The notes under the pieces: model-generated
Database searches by the model: none
What the model saw: only the letters and a program-made list of their open reading frames with translations
Told to the model about the DNA's origin: nothing
From: Rhodococcus jostii NBRC 16295
GTDB lineage: Bacteria; Actinomycetota; Actinomycetes; Mycobacteriales; Mycobacteriaceae
DNA length: 64,000 nt
Reading direction: 5' to 3'
Assembly (NCBI RefSeq): GCF_001894825.1
Contig: NZ_BCWY01000030.1
Coordinates: forward strand, 44,936-108,935
Made by a program: the position numbers and the translations under genes
Part shown: positions 60,949 through 64,000 of the stretch, piece after piece
Position numbering within the stretch: the stretch's first letter is position 1
Layout of the letters: each line of letters starts with the position of its first letter

Positions 60949-61359
60949 ATGGGGAGCGTGGTCTTCTACGAGGTCGTCGCCGACGCCACAGCCGTCGCAC
61001 ACCTGATCTTCATCCTCTACGTCGTGTGCGGCGGGTTCCTCGCCTGGCACTGGCCGCGCACCATTGCACTCCACCTCGCCGCCGTCGCCTGGGGTTTCAC
61101 CGGTCTCGTCGTCGGTATCGACTGCCCACTCACACACCTGGAGAGCTGGGCCCGGGTCCGTGCCGGGCAGGATCCACTCCCCTCGTCCGGTTTCATCGCC
61201 CATTACCTGACCGGGGTCGTCTACCCCGAATCCGCCGCCGGCGCGGTCCAGACCCTCGTCGCGCTGGCAGTGGTCGGCTCGTGGGTCGGCTACATCTTCC
61301 TCCGCGTCCGGACCCGGGCACCCCTCGCACCCACCCGCCCCGGCGGCGCCGGAGTCTGA
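60949..61359 (+). CDS. DUF2784 membrane protein
   Basis: A 136-residue protein with about four membrane helices and DUF2784 features: VVADATAVAHLIFILYVVCGGFLAWHWPRTIALHLAAVAWGFTGLVVGIDCPLTHLESWAR, then SSGFIAHYLTGVVYP. The DCPLTHLE and HYL segments are the conserved family residues. ATG at 60949 has AGGGG about 8 nt upstream; an in-frame ATG at 60910 would add 13 residues. Function unknown. Confidence 0.82.
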   Translation: MGSVVFYEVVADATAVAHLIFILYVVCGGFLAWHWPRTIALHLAAVAWGFTGLVVGIDCPLTHLESWARVRAGQDPLPSSGFIAHYLTGVVYPESAAGAVQTLVALAVVGSWVGYIFLRVRTRAPLAPTRPGGAGV

Positions 61360-61395
61360 GCCCGCCCGATCCCTACCGACGAGTAGGGTCGTGCC

Positions 61396-62640
61396 ATGAC
61401 AGACAGCGCACGTGAATTGGATCTCGTCGTCTACGGGGCCACCGGCTTCGTCGGCAAGCTTCTCGCCGACTATCTCGCACAGCACGCACCGGACGGAGTG
61501 CGGATCGCGCTCGCGGGGCGAACAGCCGCCAAACTCGAAACGGTGCGGTCCTCGCTCGGTCCGCGGGCGGCAGACTGGCCCGTCATCGTCGCGAACTCCG
61601 ACGACGCCGCCTCCCTTGCCGCCCTGGCCGGACGCACCCGCGTGATCGCCACGACGGTCGGGCCGTACGCCAAGTACGGCCACGCCCTCGCCGCGGCCTG
61701 CGCCGAGGCGGGCACCGACTACGTCGACCTCACCGGGGAGGTCCTGTTCGCCCGCGAGAGCATCGACGCCAACCACGACCGGGCCCGCGCCACCGGCGCC
61801 CGCATCGTCCATTCCTGCGGATTCGACTCCATTCCCTCCGACCTCGGGGTGCACGTACTGCACGAGAAGGTCCAGGCCGACGGCGCCGGCGAACTCACCG
61901 ACACCACGCTGGTGGTCACGTCCGTACGCGGCGGCGTCAGCGGCGGAACGATCGACTCACTGCGCACGCAGGTGGACGTGTCGAAGAAGGATCCGGCGCT
62001 CCGACGTCTCGCCGCGTCCCCGTACTCACTGAGCCCCGACCTCTCGAAGGAACCGGATCTCGGCAGGCAATCCGACATGGGCGTGATCAACGGCAAGGAC
62101 ATCGCCCCGGATCTGAAGGGATGGAAAGCGCCCTTCTTCATGGGCCCGTACAACACCCGGATCGTACGGCGCAGCAACGCTCTCCGCGACTGGGCGTACG
62201 GCCGGAAGTTCAAGTACCGCGAGGTCATGAACGTCGGAAGCTCACCGCTCACACCGGTCGTCGCGGGTGCGGTGGCGGCCGGACTCGGCGCGATGATCGT
62301 CGGGATGGCGGTCCCGCCCACGCGCTACATCCTCGACCGCGTCCTGCCCTCGCCGGGCGACGGACCCAGCGAGGACGCACAGCGCAAGGGTCACTTCACC
62401 ATCGACCTGTACACGACCACCACCACGGGGGCGCGATACACGTCGCGGGTGAAGGCGAAGGGCGACCCCGGATACAGCGCCACCGCGGTGATGCTCGGCG
62501 AATCCGCGTTGAGCCTCGTGCTCGGCGGCGACGCACTGCCGGACGCGGCCGGAGTCCTCACTCCGGCGACGGCACTCGGCGACGTGCTGGTGACACGTCT
62601 GCGCGACGCGGGCTTCGAGATTTCCGCGCGAAATTTGTGA
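61396..62640 (+). CDS. Saccharopine dehydrogenase-like/trans-acting enoyl reductase-family protein
   Basis: A 414-residue NAD(P)-binding protein similar to mycobacterial Rv2449c/Rv2953-type enzymes. Rossmann motif LVVYGATGFVGKLLADYL (~10-27), VIATTVGPYAKYGHALAAACAEAGTDYVDLTGE (~82-115), HSCGFDSIPSDLGVH (~137-151), and a C-terminal amphipathic/membrane-associated segment (VVAGAVAAGLGAMIVGMAV). Rv2953 reduces phthiocerol dimycocerosate-type intermediates, but the substrate here cannot be told. ATG start; a strong hairpin follows the stop. Confidence 0.86.
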   Translation: MTDSARELDLVVYGATGFVGKLLADYLAQHAPDGVRIALAGRTAAKLETVRSSLGPRAADWPVIVANSDDAASLAALAGRTRVIATTVGPYAKYGHALAAACAEAGTDYVDLTGEVLFARESIDANHDRARATGARIVHSCGFDSIPSDLGVHVLHEKVQADGAGELTDTTLVVTSVRGGVSGGTIDSLRTQVDVSKKDPALRRLAASPYSLSPDLSKEPDLGRQSDMGVINGKDIAPDLKGWKAPFFMGPYNTRIVRRSNALRDWAYGRKFKYREVMNVGSSPLTPVVAGAVAAGLGAMIVGMAVPPTRYILDRVLPSPGDGPSEDAQRKGHFTIDLYTTTTTGARYTSRVKAKGDPGYSATAVMLGESALSLVLGGDALPDAAGVLTPATALGDVLVTRLRDAGFEISARNL

Positions 62641-62646
62641 GCGATC

Positions 62647-62673
62647 GGGCGCGTGTGAAGATGACACGCGCCC
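62647..62673 (+). terminator. Terminator hairpin after saccharopine dehydrogenase-like gene
   Basis: Perfect 10-bp stem GGGCGCGTGT/ACACGCGCCC with loop GAAGATG, six bases past the stop. Confidence 0.8.
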
Positions 62674-62690
62674 ATCCCTCCCGCTAATGT
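62661..62690 (+). promoter_or_regulatory. Candidate promoter for leader peptide and TSUP gene
   Basis: ATGACA (62661-62666, five of six to TTGACA) and TAATGT (62685-62690, TANNNT) are spaced 18 bp apart. Transcription would start near 62697, followed by an 8-bp hairpin GTGCGCGG/CCGCGCAC (62699-62718) in the leader. Confidence 0.4.
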
Positions 62691-62742
62691 CGATCCTTGT
62701 GCGCGGAGGACCGCGCACGCGACGAGAGACACGGGAGTCCGA

Positions 62743-62844
62743 GTGAACGGCACGAGCGCGCAGGCAGGCCCCGCGGCCTCGCTCGCCCTCATGCCCTTCT
62801 GGCCCTCCCGCCGAGGCCATGCCTTCGACCAGGGATGTTGCTGA
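62743..62844 (+). CDS. Putative cysteine-responsive leader peptide (33 aa, ends Cys-Cys)
   Basis: A short ORF starting GTG at 62743, with GGGAG 5 nt upstream, encodes 33 residues ending PSRRGHAFDQGCC then TGA. A terminator-like hairpin follows at once and the TSUP gene starts 60 bp later. Actinobacterial cysteine attenuators use short ORFs with consecutive Cys codons near the end; this one matches that layout. An internal ATG (62791) could start a 17-residue version. Expression is inferred from the ribosome site and arrangement. Confidence 0.55.
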   Translation: MNGTSAQAGPAASLALMPFWPSRRGHAFDQGCC

Positions 62845-62865
62845 CCAGCCTGCTCGCTGGTTTGT
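62844..62865 (+). terminator. Attenuator-like hairpin after leader peptide
   Basis: ACCAGC (62844-62849) pairs with GCTGGT (62856-62861) around a 6-nt loop, followed by TTGTTG. It overlaps the leader stop codon, where a stalled ribosome would prevent folding. A weak intrinsic terminator; the role is inferred. Confidence 0.45.
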
Positions 62866-62903
62866 TGCTGCCCTGACGGTTCGCTCTCTCGGTCGGAGTC
62901 TCG

Positions 62904-63869
62904 ATGTTCAAGCTCTTGATTTTCACGCTGGTCGGCGTGGGTGCCCAGTTGGTCGACGGCGCTCTCGGCATGGCCTTCGGCGTGACTGCGACCACCCTGC
63001 TCGTGTTCAGCGGCGTCGGGCCTGCGCACGCCAGCGCTGCGGTGCACTTCGCCGAGGTCGGCACCACCCTCGCGTCCGGTGCGTCGCACTGGCGGTTCAA
63101 GAACATCGACTGGCCCCTCGTGCTGCGCCTGGGCGTCCCCGGCGCCATCGGCGCATTCCTCGGCGCGACCGTGCTGTCCCAGCTGTCGACGGCGGCCGCG
63201 GTCCCCGTGACGTCCACGATCCTGCTGGCGATCGGCGTCTACGTCCTCCTCCGCTTCTCGATCCGCCCGCCGGCCGTCAACGACGCCCGAACCTCTCCGC
63301 ACACGGCGAAATTCCTCTCGCCGCTCGGACTGTTCGGCGGTTTCATCGACGCGAGCGGCGGCGGCGGTTGGGGTCCGATCACCACCAGCACGCTGCTGTC
63401 GCGGGGCAAGACCGCACCGCGCACCGTCATCGGTTCGGTCAGCGCATCGGAGTTCCTGGTGTCTGCCGCGGCGAGCATCGGATTCATCTTCGGCCTGGGC
63501 AGCGACTTCTTCGACAACATCCCCATCATCGCGGGCCTGGCCCTCGGCGGCATGCTCGCCGCACCCATCGCCGCGTGGCTCGTCAGCCGGGTGCCCGCGA
63601 CCCTTCTGGGAACCGGCGTCGGCGGCATCATCATCATCACCAACGCGCAGAAGCTGTTCAAGACGTTCGACGTGGCCGGCGTCGCCGCCGCCCTCGGATA
63701 CATCGCGCTCGTCTCGGTCTGGGCCGGGTTGCTCGTCGTCGCGTGGCGCCGTTCGCGTCTCAGCGCTGCGGAGGCCGCCGGCGATCTGCACCGGATCGAC
63801 GCCGACAGCGACACCCCGGCCGAGTCGGAGGCCCCGTCCCTGGAGCCGTCCACCGGCGACAAGGTCTGA
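62904..63869 (+). CDS. TSUP (TauE/SafE) family sulfur-compound transporter
   Basis: A 321-residue membrane protein with about eight to nine helices and the duplicated TauE/SafE layout: first half VGVGAQLVDGALGMAFGVTATTLLVFSGVGPAHASAAVHFAEVGTTLASGASHWRFKNIDW, second half LGLFGGFIDASGGGGWGPITTSTLLSRGKTAPRTVIGSVSASEFLVSAAAS, each with a Gly-rich re-entrant signature. Members move sulfite, sulfonates or thiosulfate. A hydrophilic acidic tail (~285-321) is present. ATG at 62904. The Cys-Cys leader ORF upstream supports a link to sulfur metabolism. Confidence 0.86.
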   Translation: MFKLLIFTLVGVGAQLVDGALGMAFGVTATTLLVFSGVGPAHASAAVHFAEVGTTLASGASHWRFKNIDWPLVLRLGVPGAIGAFLGATVLSQLSTAAAVPVTSTILLAIGVYVLLRFSIRPPAVNDARTSPHTAKFLSPLGLFGGFIDASGGGGWGPITTSTLLSRGKTAPRTVIGSVSASEFLVSAAASIGFIFGLGSDFFDNIPIIAGLALGGMLAAPIAAWLVSRVPATLLGTGVGGIIIITNAQKLFKTFDVAGVAAALGYIALVSVWAGLLVVAWRRSRLSAAEAAGDLHRIDADSDTPAESEAPSLEPSTGDKV

Positions 63870-63927
63870 GCAACCCTCCCCGCCTCAACTCTGTCGATTC
63901 ACCGTCGGACATCGCCACACCGCATCC

Positions 63928-63941
63928 TTACCAGCGGGTAA
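63928..63941. promoter_or_regulatory. TTACC-N4-GGTAA inverted repeat near right edge
   Basis: Perfect 5-bp half-sites with a 4-nt spacer in the non-coding 131 bp after the TSUP gene. Its sequence looks like an operator of a TetR/GntR-type regulator for a gene beyond the window. No gene is visible in 63870-64000. Confidence 0.3.
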
Positions 63942-64000
63942 CATTGGCCGTGGTTCATGGCACCTGTCCGGTGCTCCGAAAACGGAACAGTGAGGCTTTT

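Overview
The window is high-GC actinobacterial chromosome, best matched by Rhodococcus of the R. jostii/R. opacus type. The reasons are a Pup-proteasome locus with 64-residue Pup ending GGQ and a PrcB with a 65-residue propeptide, a mycothiol gene (mshC), frequent GTG starts, many GTGA/ATGA gene overlaps, and a gene order that follows the M. tuberculosis tatC-to-pyrD region with insertions.

1-14.9 kb is the Pup-proteasome neighbourhood. On the minus strand lie tatC (cut by the window edge), tatA, a panE-like reductase, pafC, pafB and pafA, then prcA, prcB, pup, dop and mpa. PafA ligates Pup to substrates, Dop deamidates Pup-Gln and removes Pup, Mpa unfolds pupylated substrates, and PrcBA degrades them. 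PafB/PafC are WYL-type DNA-damage regulators. Interspersed are a PAP2-diacylglycerol-kinase fusion, a Ddn-like protein, a NUDIX hydrolase and an LppK-position lipoprotein preceded by a candidate iron box. trmI follows.

14.9-29 kb is housekeeping: a stand-alone Fe-S RecB-family nuclease coupled to a thioesterase, hisG-hisE, an RluA-type pseudouridine synthase, trhO, a HAD phosphatase, metH, a divergent PAC2-MFS pair, and nirB-nirD for assimilatory nitrite reduction.

29-44.3 kb is accessory: an SGNH acyltransferase, a DUF3224 protein, an AraC regulator, a small HhH protein, an XRE-cupin regulator divergent from a His-rich methyltransferase, a winged-helix AbiEi-like protein, a tail-anchored Hsp70-fold protein, and a three-gene type III Wadjet (JetABC) SMC cluster. 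jetC carries an apparent one-base deletion near 41,890, and no jetD nuclease gene is present.

44.3-58.6 kb returns to conserved order: mshC, an SCO1664-family protein, a DUF3090 protein, a histidine phosphatase (separated from the DUF3090 gene by a 24-bp tandem repeat), uppP, an aldo/keto-reductase-like protein, an iron-box-preceded hmuO-hmuTUV heme uptake and degradation operon, an LppL-position lipoprotein, a DUF5703 protein, pyrD, a PEBP protein and an M20 peptidase.

58.7-64 kb holds tRNA-Leu(GAG) with a terminator, a zinc-ribbon SDR lacking the usual catalytic Tyr, a universal stress protein, a DUF2784 protein, a saccharopine-dehydrogenase-like reductase, and a TSUP sulfur transporter preceded by a short ORF ending Cys-Cys-stop and a hairpin, which looks like a cysteine-responsive attenuator. 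No insertion sequence, prophage or CRISPR array was seen, and no gap between genes exceeds about 300 bases.
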